This document shows positions 17,183 through 25,034 of a stretch of 64,000 nt of DNA, piece after piece. Both the position numbers and the translations under genes were made by a program. Origin of the DNA: Bradyrhizobium guangxiense (GTDB lineage: Bacteria; Pseudomonadota; Alphaproteobacteria; Rhizobiales; Xanthobacteraceae); the NCBI RefSeq assembly GCF_004114915.1, contig NZ_CP022219.1:4618501-4682500 (forward strand). The letters are read 5' to 3'. The notes below the pieces were generated by a model. It was not told where the DNA came from. It ran no database searches and was given only the letters and a program-made list of their open reading frames with translations. Within the stretch, counting starts at the first letter, position 1. Each line of letters starts with the position of its first letter.

Positions 17183-18286
17183 TCATACCGCCTGCACGGT
17201 CCACCCGATCAGCTCCTTGACGATGCGCGCGAAAGCCGCGTCGAAGGCCGCGACCGAAGCGGCTGGTTCGACCTTGTCGAGCTTTTCGCTGGTCTCGACC
17301 AGGCGCGAGGCCACCACCTTGCCGGCCTTGTCGACGATCCGGGCCGACAGTCCGATCTCGACCTTTGCTTCCCCCTCCGTCGCGATCCGAAAGCGCCTGA
17401 TGTCGATCAGGAGCTGGTAATCCGCTTGACCGAGATCGCTCGTGCGCAGCGGGGCGTGAGCGATGTCGTAATTCTCGAAACTGTCGATCAAGCGCGCCTG
17501 CATCAGTTTCGGAATGCTATCGGCCCAGAGGAAGTCGGCAAAGCCCGGCCTGTCCCCGACGGGCGCGAACAGCATGCGCTGGGTCTGCAGCATTGCAACC
17601 GCGCTCGGCTCGGGAATGGCCAGTGACGTGGAGAGCGTCTTGCCGGCGGGGCCGAGATTTTGCGGCGCGTGCAGGTCGTAGGTGACCTTTTGCGCAGGAG
17701 CGCCGCCGCCGGTCATCTTCTCCAGACCGGCCAGAATGCCATCGATCTTGCCGGTGTTGCGCGCGAGCCCGTCGGAGAAGGTCTTGAAGTTCGCGATGGT
17801 GTCCTTGAGCGGGCCGGAATTGTCCTGCAGCACCGTATCGCCCCGCCGCAGCGCATCGCGCGCCGCCTGCGTCATGCTCTGACCGGCGCCGGCCTCAGCG
17901 ATCAAGGTCAGCGGCTCGCCGGATTTGGCGACGACCATACCGCCCTCGAGCGTCACCACCGGCACGCCGGTCAGGCCCTGGAATTCGAGACCGACCTTGG
18001 TATCGGAACGGACCGGCGTGGCCGTCGCAACGGAAATCGTCGCATTAACGAAGCGCGGGTTGTCCGGCGCGAGCCCGAGCTGGGTTACCTCACCGACACG
18101 AATGCCATTGAACAGCACGCCGGCGCCGACCAGCAAGCCCGGCACCGGGCCCTGGAATTGCACGTGGTAGTTCGTGCGCGGCCCGATCCCGCCGGTGTTG
18201 TTCAGCCAATAGACGAAGCCGAACACCGCAAGGATCGCGGCCAGCACGAAACTGCCGATCAGCACGTAGGGAGCGCGGGTTTCCAT
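17183..18286 (-). CDS. MlaD-like MCE protein fused to an ABC-auxiliary lipoprotein-like domain
   Basis: A 367-residue envelope protein. One N-terminal membrane helix (about residues 8-29, VLIGSFVLAAILAVFGFVYW) is followed by an MCE domain (about 38-115, with GLLVGAGVLFNGIRVGEV). A linker region and then a C-terminal domain (about 205-360) resemble the PqiC/ABC-type transport auxiliary family (FLWADSIPKLMQARLIDSFEN). It would carry lipid between inner and outer membrane together with the ATPase and permease encoded just upstream (3-bp gap). The fusion replaces what is often a separate auxiliary lipoprotein. It is the last gene of the three-gene Mla-like operon. Confidence 0.87.
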   Translation of the reverse strand: METRAPYVLIGSFVLAAILAVFGFVYWLNNTGGIGPRTNYHVQFQGPVPGLLVGAGVLFNGIRVGEVTQLGLAPDNPRFVNATISVATATPVRSDTKVGLEFQGLTGVPVVTLEGGMVVAKSGEPLTLIAEAGAGQSMTQAARDALRRGDTVLQDNSGPLKDTIANFKTFSDGLARNTGKIDGILAGLEKMTGGGAPAQKVTYDLHAPQNLGPAGKTLSTSLAIPEPSAVAMLQTQRMLFAPVGDRPGFADFLWADSIPKLMQARLIDSFENYDIAHAPLRTSDLGQADYQLLIDIRRFRIATEGEAKVEIGLSARIVDKAGKVVASRLVETSEKLDKVEPAASVAAFDAAFARIVKELIGWTVQAV

Positions 18287-18289
18287 GTC

Positions 18290-19063
18290 TCATCTCATCT
18301 CGTGTTGCAGCATCTGCGAGCGCTTGCCGTGGAAATAGGCGCGCACCCAGGGATGTTCGGATTGCAGCAATTCGCGCATCGGGCCGATCGCCACGATCTG
18401 GCCGTCGGCGAGCGCGGCGACGCGGTCGCAGACCGTGGTCAGGCTCGCAAGATCGTGGGTCACCATGAACACGGTCAGCCCCAGCGTCTTTTGCAGCGTC
18501 TTGATCAGCACATCGAAATCGCCGGCGGCAATCGGATCGAGGCCCGAGGTCGGCTCGTCCAGGAACAAGATCGGCGGATCAAGTGCGAGCGCGCGCGCCA
18601 GCGCCACGCGCTTGGTCATGCCGCCGGACAGCTCCGCTGGATATTTGTCGGCGTCCTCGGCACGCAAGCCCACCATTTCGAGTTTGGCGATCGCGATCTC
18701 GTCCATCAGCTCCTGCGACAGGACCAGATTTTCGCGCAAGGGAAACTGCACGTTCTGGCGGACCGTCAGCGAGGAGAACAATGCGCCCTGCTGGAACAGG
18801 ATGCCCCACGTCGTGGCCGCGCCTCGACCGTGACCGCCGGTCGGTTGCCCCATGACCTCGATGGTCCCGCTCCGACGCGGGATGAGGCCGATGATGGTCC
18901 GCATCAGCACCGACTTGCCGCCGCCGGACGCCCCCACCAGCCCGAGGATCTCGCCTCGGCGGACGTCGAGCGACAGATGGTCGAGCACGGTCTGGCGACC
19001 GAAGCCGACCACGAGGTTGCGGACGCGAATCGCGAACTGGTCCTGCGATACGTCCATCGTCAC
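18290..19063 (-). CDS. MlaF-like ABC transporter ATP-binding protein
   Basis: A 257-residue ATPase with Walker A GASGGGKS (about residues 40-47), signature LSGGMTKR, Walker B ILFLDEPTSG and the switch histidine in VMVTHD. The MTKR form of the signature is typical of Mla/Ttg2A-type lipid-transport ATPases. It overlaps the upstream permease gene by 4 bases and lies 3 bp before the MCE gene, so the three are co-expressed. It drives phospholipid movement across the envelope in the family's known systems. Confidence 0.92.
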   Translation of the reverse strand: MTMDVSQDQFAIRVRNLVVGFGRQTVLDHLSLDVRRGEILGLVGASGGGKSVLMRTIIGLIPRRSGTIEVMGQPTGGHGRGAATTWGILFQQGALFSSLTVRQNVQFPLRENLVLSQELMDEIAIAKLEMVGLRAEDADKYPAELSGGMTKRVALARALALDPPILFLDEPTSGLDPIAAGDFDVLIKTLQKTLGLTVFMVTHDLASLTTVCDRVAALADGQIVAIGPMRELLQSEHPWVRAYFHGKRSQMLQHEMR

Positions 19064-20196
19064 ATTCCGATCGAGGCAAAGAAGACCGCGAACAGGCCGT
19101 CAAGCACGATCACCAGGAATATCGACTTCACCACCGACGTCGTGGTCTGCCGCCCGAGCGACTCCGCGCTGCCCTTGACGCGCAGTCCCTCGCTGCAGGC
19201 CACGATCCCGATCACCAGCGCCATGAACGGCGCCTTCAGGATGCCCACCTCGAAATGCGTGACGGAGATTGCCTCGTGCAGCCGCGCGATGTAGATCGCC
19301 GGCCCCATGTCGCCATAGAACTGCGCGACGAGCCCGCCGCCATAGAGCGCGGCAATCGAGCCGATGAAGGTGAGGATCGGCAGCGCAATGACCAGGGCCG
19401 CGACGCGCGGCAGGATCAAGACGTCGACGGGATCGAGCCCCATGGTCGAGAGCGCATCGATCTCCTCGCGCATCTTCATCGAGCCGAGCTCGGCCGTGTA
19501 GGCGCTTCCCGACCGACCGGCGACCATGATGGCGACGATCAGCACGCCGAGTTCACGCAGCACCAGGATGCCGACCATGTCGACAGTGTAGGACTCCGCG
19601 CCGAATCTGCGGAAATGGAAGAAGCCCTGCTGCGCGATGATGGCGCCGATCAGGAAGGTGATCAGCGCGACGATGGGGATCGCCTGCCATCCGATGCGGT
19701 AGAGCTGATACACCAGCGAGGTCAGCCGCAGCGAAGCTGGCCGGCGCAGCACGCCGACTATGGCCATGAACAATGCGCCGAGCATCTGGAGGAAGATCGT
19801 GATGTCCTCCCGCGCACCGAGCGTGGACTTGCCGAGATCGCCGAGCCTTGCCAGAATCGGATTGGGCGCAACCGTCGGCGCGTGTGTGTGGCGGTTGACC
19901 TGGCGCACCTCATCCATCAGCCCGCTGAAGTGATCGGCGACGCCGACGAATTCAGCCGATCTGCCCGACGACGCGGCCCTGCGCGACAGTTTCTCCAGCA
20001 CCCAGGCGCCGAGCGTGTCGAGCGCACTGACGCCCGACATGTCCAGCGTGACGACACGCGACCGATCGACGTCGGCTCCGACCGACCGGGACAAGTTTTC
20101 CAACGTTACCACATTCGCGGCGGTCCAGGGCCCTTCGGGGCGCAAGTTCAGCACGTCGCCGGACGGCGTCGCGAGCAACAGCGGTTCGTGGTTCAC
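19060..20196 (-). CDS. MlaE-like permease with N-terminal STAS domain
   Basis: A 378-residue protein combining an N-terminal STAS domain (about residues 10-110, with LDMSGVSALDTLGAWVLEKL, equivalent to separate MlaB) and a MlaE permease domain (about 130-378). Family motifs are LITFLIGAIIAQQG, VLRELGVLIVAIMVAGRSGSAYTAELGSMKM and EEIDALSTMGLDPVDVLILPR. The start is a GTG preceded by GAGGTGG. It heads the permease-ATPase-MCE operon. An imperfect FNR-type box lies 76.5 bp upstream, hinting at oxygen control. Confidence 0.92.
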   Translation of the reverse strand: MNHEPLLLATPSGDVLNLRPEGPWTAANVVTLENLSRSVGADVDRSRVVTLDMSGVSALDTLGAWVLEKLSRRAASSGRSAEFVGVADHFSGLMDEVRQVNRHTHAPTVAPNPILARLGDLGKSTLGAREDITIFLQMLGALFMAIVGVLRRPASLRLTSLVYQLYRIGWQAIPIVALITFLIGAIIAQQGFFHFRRFGAESYTVDMVGILVLRELGVLIVAIMVAGRSGSAYTAELGSMKMREEIDALSTMGLDPVDVLILPRVAALVIALPILTFIGSIAALYGGGLVAQFYGDMGPAIYIARLHEAISVTHFEVGILKAPFMALVIGIVACSEGLRVKGSAESLGRQTTTSVVKSIFLVIVLDGLFAVFFASIGM

Positions 20197-20265
20197 GCTT
20201 CCACCTCATCGGGGCAATTGGCCCCCATTCATTCGGTATTTCTAGGCCGGCATATGGCGGCCGGC

Positions 20266-20279
20266 TTGACCTGTCTCAA
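20266..20279 (-). promoter_or_regulatory. Imperfect FNR/FixK-like box before the Mla-type operon
   Basis: TTGAC-CTGT-CTCAA differs from the palindrome at one outer base of the second half. The centre is 76.5 bp before the GTG start of the permease gene. The position fits its neighbours, but the mismatch makes it tentative. Confidence 0.4.
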
Positions 20280-20300
20280 AACCCTGGACCATGCCGCGGA

Positions 20301-20314
20301 TTGACGCAAATCAA
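20301..20314 (+). promoter_or_regulatory. FNR/FixK box (TTGACGCAAATCAA)
   Basis: TTGAC-N4-ATCAA centred 61.5 bp before the ATG of the DUF883-like gene. The predicted transcript start near 20349 leaves a short leader containing the GGGGA ribosome site. Confidence 0.75.
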
Positions 20315-20368
20315 GCGCGATCGCGCGCGCGGGTCCTAGGCTTGTTTTTGTTCAATGGGGATATATCC

Positions 20369-20644
20369 ATGTTCGACAGTGACAGCATGAGCGAAGAACT
20401 GCACGCACTGAAGGTCGACGTCACGCGCTTGCTGAGCACCGCCGGCGAGGAGGCGTTCGAGAGCTCGAAAGACCGCGCCGAGGCGCTCGCTGGTCAGATT
20501 CGGGCCGCGCTGACCGAGCTCGGCGAGACTGTCGAGGAAGAGCAGGAGCAGCTTCAGGGGCTCATTGCGGACCGTCCGATCACATCACTCGCCTCCGCCT
20601 TCGCGCTCGGCGTGGTCGTCGGCTTCATGCTGAGGAGACACTAG
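20369..20644 (+). CDS. DUF883 (ElaB/YqjD-like) membrane-anchored protein
   Basis: A 91-residue protein with a long amphipathic helical region (about residues 8-65, rich in Glu, Lys and Ala) and a C-terminal hydrophobic anchor ending in basic residues (ASAFALGVVVGFMLRRH). This is the layout of ElaB/YqjD family proteins, which in E. coli are stationary-phase membrane proteins that bind ribosomes. GGGGA precedes the ATG. The next gene begins immediately after its stop codon, and an FNR-type box lies upstream, so it is likely made at low oxygen. The family call rests on architecture. Confidence 0.75.
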   Translation: MFDSDSMSEELHALKVDVTRLLSTAGEEAFESSKDRAEALAGQIRAALTELGETVEEEQEQLQGLIADRPITSLASAFALGVVVGFMLRRH

Positions 20645-21145
20645 GTGAATACCGAGAACATCGTCAAACACCTGCGCGTGCTGTGGCGCACCGACAGAAT
20701 CATCGCGGACATCAGGCTGCGCCATCTGCTGGTCGGCCTCGGCTTGCGCGCCTTTGCGGCCCTGATCGCAGCGTTCGGGCTTCTGATGCTGGAACTATCG
20801 GCCTATTTCGCGCTGGTGCAGATCTGGAGTGCAATCGCCGCGGCGGCCATTCTCGGCGCCGTCAATTTTGCCATCGCGGCCACTCTCTTTCTGATTGCCG
20901 GCCGCGCTCCGTCAGGCCGTGACATCGAGCTCGCCAACGAAATTCACGATTCCTCCATCGAAGCACTTCAGCTCGAGGCACGCGCGCTCCAGGCCGAGGT
21001 GTCGGGCGCGGTGCATCATCCGCTCAGTACGATCGTGCCGGTGCTGGTGCCGTTGATCGCGATCATCGTCAAGAATTTGCGGACGGCGGCCAAGACATCC
21101 GCCAAGACATCCGCCGCGGCAAGCTCGGCCGAAGCGCGCCCCTAA
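20645..21145 (+). CDS. Putative phage-holin-family / YqjE-like membrane protein
   Basis: A 166-residue protein with two central hydrophobic helices (about residues 28-55 and 60-86) and a third hydrophobic stretch near 125-142, ending in an alanine/lysine-rich tail with a repeated TSAKTSA. The GTG start directly follows the stop of the DUF883-like gene, mirroring the yqjD-yqjE arrangement of enterobacteria. It is therefore probably a DUF1469/YqjE-like partner rather than a true phage holin. The function is unknown. Confidence 0.7.
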   Translation: MNTENIVKHLRVLWRTDRIIADIRLRHLLVGLGLRAFAALIAAFGLLMLELSAYFALVQIWSAIAAAAILGAVNFAIAATLFLIAGRAPSGRDIELANEIHDSSIEALQLEARALQAEVSGAVHHPLSTIVPVLVPLIAIIVKNLRTAAKTSAKTSAAASSAEARP

Positions 21146-21252
21146 AGCCCGATGAGACTGGGTGAATCGTCATCGCGCTTTAGGTCGTTGTTTGCGCATG
21201 ATCTCTATCTTTGCGGAAAACCGCTTCGCACTTTTCCGGATCATGCTCTAGC
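21144..21252. repeat. Interspersed repeat, copy A (GCATGATC-containing family)
   Basis: About 109 bp running TAAAGCCCGATGAG, then TCATCGCGCTTTAGG, TGCGCATGATC, GGAAAACCGCTTCGCACTTTTCCGGATCATGC. It fills the gap between the holin-like gene and the Pat-like gene. The same units occur reversed at 60995-61115 and as a fragment at 36114-36142. Confidence 0.75.
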
Positions 21253-21260
21253 GGACGCGC

Positions 21261-23954
21261 TCAGAGCTTCAACCTGACATCGCAGATATCAGGCTCGGTC
21301 GAATCCGGCTTGACCTCGAAGCCGAGGTGCCGGCACAGTTCGAGCATCACCGTATTCTCCTTCAGAACGTCGCCCGATATGACTTTCAGCCCTTCCGACT
21401 TGGCGTAGTTGATGATGAGCTGCATGAGGGCCAAGCCGAGCCCCCTGCCCTTGAGATCGGACCGCAGCAGGATGGCGTATTCGCCGCGCTCATAGACCGA
21501 ATCCGAATGCAGCCGGACCACGCCAACCATTTCGCCGGAGGCCTCGTCGAACGCGATGAAGGCCATCGCCCGCGCATAGTCGAGCTGGGTCAGGCGCGCG
21601 ATGAACTCGTGGGTAAACTCCTTCATCGGCGCGAAGAAGCGCAGGCGAAGATCGTGCGGGGTGACATGACGCAGGAATTCGTGGATGGTCGGCTCGTCCT
21701 CGGGGCGCATGGGCCGCACGAAGATACGCCAGTCATCCTTGATCTTGAGGCGGCGCTCCCATTGCGATGGATAGGCGCGAACCGCGAAATTGGCCGGGCC
21801 GGAGCCGACAAACTTCCGTTGCGGCGGCCCGACCGCAACGCGGGCGTCGACCGCGGTCACGCCGGTTTCGTCCGCCAGCAGCGGATTGATGTCGAATTCG
21901 TGGATTTCCGGAATATCGGCGGCCATCTGCGCCAGCTTGACCAGCACCATGGCCACCGCGTCTTGCTTGACCGCGGGCACATCCCGATAGGCCTTCAGCA
22001 GCCGCGATACACGCGTGCGGTCGATCAAATCGCGGGCGAGCTGCAAATCCAGCGGCGGCAGCGCAAGCGCTTTGTCGTTGATGATCTCCACCGCCGTGCC
22101 GCCACGGCCGAACACCACGACGGTGCCGAAAGTGGGATCGTCGGCGAGGCCCAGGATCAGCTCGCGCGCTTTCGCCTTGACCACCATGGCCTGGACGATG
22201 ACACCGCCGATGCGAGCCTCGGGCCGCAGCTTTCTTGCCCGCGCGAGAATGTCGGAAGCCGCCGCCCGCACGGCCTCCGGCGTCGTCAGATTGAGCATAA
22301 CGCCGCCGACATCGGATTTGTGGATGATATCCCGCGACAGGATCTTCAGCACGACGGTGCCGCCCTGTGCGAAAATGTCCTTCGCATAGGTCACCGCCTG
22401 CTCGACGTCGGTTGCCGCATAGGTCGGCACCATCGCGATGTCGTAGGCTTCGAGCAGATGCTTGATCTCGACCGGCTCGAGCCATTGGCGGCCATCCGCG
22501 ATCGCGGCGGGAACGATCTCCCTTGCCCCCTGGGCGTCCGGAACGAAAGTATCGGGCATCGCGGGGGGAACCTGGCTCAGCTCCTCCACCACTTCGCGGT
22601 GCCGGACCAGATGCATGAAGCCGCGCACCGCATCATCCTCAGTCGGATAGTTCGGCATGCCGGCACCGGAAAGTGCCTGAATGATGGGCTGATCGGCCCC
22701 GACCCAAGCCGCCAGCACCGGCTTGGCCCATCGGTGGTGCTGCTCGCGATATTTGCCGACAAGCTCCGTCACGGTGGTGGCGATATCGGCCGCAGAGGCA
22801 ATGGCTGTCTGCACGTTGAGGACCAGGACCGCGTCGTTGTCGCGATCGGCGAGCAGTTCCTGCAGCGCCGCCGCGTAGCGCGGGGCGTCGGCGTCGCCCA
22901 CGATGTCGACGGGATTTGCACCGGACCAGGTCGGCGGCAGTGCGGCATCGAGCTTCTTGCGCACTTCGGCCGAGATGGTTGCCGGAATTCCGCCGAGTTC
23001 GACCAATCGATCGACTGCGAGGACTCCGATGCCGCCACCGTTGGTCAGGATGGCGAGACGCTTTCCGGCCGGGGATTCAACGCGCCCAAGCGTCTCGGCA
23101 CAATCGAACAGCTCGCGCAGATCTGACACCCGCAGCACACCCGCCCGGCGGAATGCGGCGTCGTAGACGGCGTCGGCACCAGCGAGCGCGCCGGTATGGG
23201 TGGCCGCTGCCTTCGCGCCCTGCGCCATGCGGCCGGACTTCACCACGACGACAGGCTTCACGCGCGCGGCGGCACGCGCTGCCGACATGAACTTGCGCGC
23301 GTCCTTGATGGACTCGATATAGAGCAGGATCGCCCGCGTTTTGTGATCCATGGCGAAATGGTCAAGTAAATCGGCAATATCGACGTCGATCTGATCGCCG
23401 ATCGAGACGATGCCGGAGAAGCCGACGCCACGCTGCGCAGCCCAGTCGACCATGCCGGCCGCGATCGCACCCGATTGCGAGATCAGTGCGAGGTTGCCCG
23501 CCCCCGGCATATGCGCGGCGAAGCTGGCATTGAGGCTCACGCCGGGTATCATGATCCCGAGGCAGTTCGGTCCGATCAGCCGCATGCCGTATTTGCGGGC
23601 AGCCGTGCTCGCGGCCTCGTGCAGAGATCCCGGCCCCTGGCCGAGCCCGGCCGACACTATCAGGGCGCCCGCGGAGCCGCGACGGCCGGCCTGGTCGATA
23701 ATTCCTGGAATCTCGCCTGCCGGAGCAGTGATGACGACGAGCTCGGGCACGAAGTCCAGCCTGTCCAGGTGCTTCACCGCTGCGAAGCCACCAATCTCGG
23801 CATGCCGCGGGTTGACCAGGCCGAACTGCCCCTTGAATTCGGCCTTACGAATGTTGTCCAGGACGGCGCGCCCCACGGAGGCCGGACGGGCGCTCGCCCC
23901 AACGAGCGCGACCGAACGCGGAGACAGCAGGTTGTTCAGACGATAGGTGGACAT
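21261..23954 (-). CDS. Pat-like bifunctional NDP-forming acyl-CoA synthetase / GNAT acetyltransferase
   Basis: An 897-residue protein. Residues 1 to about 700 form the CoA-binding, ligase and ATP-grasp domains of NDP-forming acyl-CoA synthetases (SVALVGASARPASVGRA near 15, IGPNCLGIMIPG near 127, ATP-grasp ILSRDIIHKSDVGGV near 570). The last 150 residues are a GNAT domain (DLKGRGLGLALMQ). This is the layout of Pat protein lysine acetyltransferases. Unlike the inactive synthetase domain I recall for enterobacterial Pat, H253 in ATHTGALAG matches the phosphohistidine position. ATG 23954 was preferred over an upstream start that overlaps the stress-protein gene. It follows that gene by 65 bp on the same strand. 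Confidence 0.85.
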   Translation of the reverse strand: MSTYRLNNLLSPRSVALVGASARPASVGRAVLDNIRKAEFKGQFGLVNPRHAEIGGFAAVKHLDRLDFVPELVVITAPAGEIPGIIDQAGRRGSAGALIVSAGLGQGPGSLHEAASTAARKYGMRLIGPNCLGIMIPGVSLNASFAAHMPGAGNLALISQSGAIAAGMVDWAAQRGVGFSGIVSIGDQIDVDIADLLDHFAMDHKTRAILLYIESIKDARKFMSAARAAARVKPVVVVKSGRMAQGAKAAATHTGALAGADAVYDAAFRRAGVLRVSDLRELFDCAETLGRVESPAGKRLAILTNGGGIGVLAVDRLVELGGIPATISAEVRKKLDAALPPTWSGANPVDIVGDADAPRYAAALQELLADRDNDAVLVLNVQTAIASAADIATTVTELVGKYREQHHRWAKPVLAAWVGADQPIIQALSGAGMPNYPTEDDAVRGFMHLVRHREVVEELSQVPPAMPDTFVPDAQGAREIVPAAIADGRQWLEPVEIKHLLEAYDIAMVPTYAATDVEQAVTYAKDIFAQGGTVVLKILSRDIIHKSDVGGVMLNLTTPEAVRAAASDILARARKLRPEARIGGVIVQAMVVKAKARELILGLADDPTFGTVVVFGRGGTAVEIINDKALALPPLDLQLARDLIDRTRVSRLLKAYRDVPAVKQDAVAMVLVKLAQMAADIPEIHEFDINPLLADETGVTAVDARVAVGPPQRKFVGSGPANFAVRAYPSQWERRLKIKDDWRIFVRPMRPEDEPTIHEFLRHVTPHDLRLRFFAPMKEFTHEFIARLTQLDYARAMAFIAFDEASGEMVGVVRLHSDSVYERGEYAILLRSDLKGRGLGLALMQLIINYAKSEGLKVISGDVLKENTVMLELCRHLGFEVKPDSTEPDICDVRLKL

Positions 23955-24019
23955 GAAAGCAAATGCGCCGGGTCCGTGGCGGTTCCGATGGTTGACGATC
24001 AGGCCTGAAAGTAGAGAGC

Positions 24020-24859
24020 CTAGTGTGAGATCATAACCCAGCACGGTGGCTGGCCAATGACGGTCTTTGTCACACCGCCCCAGACGATCTCGTTCAGGCG
24101 CGAATGATGGTAGGCCCCCATCACGATGGCATCAATGCCATGGGATTTCGCCCAGCTTGCCAAGATCTTGCCGACCGAGCTGCCGCGGCTTTCGGTGGTT
24201 TCGAACGCGGCATAGACCCCGTGTTCCCGCAGGTGGTCGACGAGAGCCGTTCCGGATTGTACGACCGCATCCGTCTTGTCCTCCGCCACGGTCAACACTC
24301 GGACCGAGCTGGCAGCCTGAAGAAACGGCAACGCATCGCCCACCGCTCGCGCCGCACGCGCGGAGTGATCCCAGGCGATCATGACGTTCTCGAATTCGGG
24401 CAGAAGCTCGTCCGCAAGATGTTCCGGACAGAGCAGCAGCGGCCGGCCGGATCCGAACAGGAAGGCTTCGACAATGCGCTCCGTTCGGCTGTCGTGCGGC
24501 TTCACGGGAAGCAGCGTGAGATCGCTGAAACGGGCGTGCTCGGCCAGAATCGCTGCGATCTGGTCTGCCGGCACCTTGCCCGTTCGGCTCTGGGCGCGAA
24601 TGTTGGCGCGGGACGCCGCATTGGTGAATGCGTTCAGGAGCTGCTGCAGATCGTTCGTCTCACGCGACCTGCCGACATCAGCCGAATCGCGATCGTCGAG
24701 CAGCATCACTTTCGGTCGCTCGAAAACCTCCTCCTCGAGCGCGAGCGCCGTGATCCTGGCGCCGAGGTCGGCGGCGACGCTCACACATTTTTCGATCGCA
24801 ACCAAGGCCGGCCCATGCGGCTGGCCGACAAGCGGCAGAAAGACATCCTTGATGGGCAT
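24020..24859 (-). CDS. Universal stress protein
   Basis: A 279-residue protein with an N-terminal UspA-type domain opening IKDVFLPLVG and a second one from about residue 150 (FENVMIAWDHSARAARAVGDALPFL ... GIDAIVMGAYHHSRLNEIVWGGVTKTVI). The usual G-x2-G-x9-G ATP loop is degenerate in the second domain. AGGAG precedes ATG 24859. The FNR-type box at 24907-24920 is centred 54.5 bp upstream, so low-oxygen induction is likely. It is followed by the Pat-like gene, probably in one transcript. Confidence 0.88.
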   Translation of the reverse strand: MPIKDVFLPLVGQPHGPALVAIEKCVSVAADLGARITALALEEEVFERPKVMLLDDRDSADVGRSRETNDLQQLLNAFTNAASRANIRAQSRTGKVPADQIAAILAEHARFSDLTLLPVKPHDSRTERIVEAFLFGSGRPLLLCPEHLADELLPEFENVMIAWDHSARAARAVGDALPFLQAASSVRVLTVAEDKTDAVVQSGTALVDHLREHGVYAAFETTESRGSSVGKILASWAKSHGIDAIVMGAYHHSRLNEIVWGGVTKTVIGQPPCWVMISH

Positions 24860-24906
24860 CGGGATTCTCCTTGGCCGCCACAATAGGCTGGCTTTCATCG
24901 AGACAG

Positions 24907-24920
24907 TTGATCCTCGTCAA
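24907..24920 (-). promoter_or_regulatory. FNR/FixK box (TTGATCCTCGTCAA) facing the stress-protein gene
   Basis: TTGAT-N4-GTCAA centred 54.5 bp before the universal stress protein ATG. The predicted transcript start is near 24872, immediately before its ribosome site. Confidence 0.75.
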
Positions 24921-24957
24921 GCCAAGGGAACCCGGTCCGCTCGACCGGGAACTCGCG

Positions 24958-24971
24958 TTGACCGACGTCAA
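24958..24971 (+). promoter_or_regulatory. FNR/FixK box (TTGACCGACGTCAA) facing the alcohol dehydrogenase gene
   Basis: An exact TTGAC-N4-GTCAA palindrome centred 70.5 bp before the alcohol dehydrogenase ATG and 51 bp from the other box of the same divergent gap, so each direction has its own site. Confidence 0.8.
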
Positions 24972-25034
24972 GGACTGGTCGCTCTGCTACTCTATGAATA
25001 ACTTCAGTCGGAGCGGTTCGCCCCGGAGAGACTC

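Noticed and set aside
17660..19294. 544-codon open frame opposite the Mla-type operon
   Set aside because: Spans two real genes in antisense and lacks a ribosome site and domain.
21327..23126. 599-codon open frame opposite the Pat-like gene
   Set aside because: Antisense shadow; the opposite strand has complete domains and catalytic residues.
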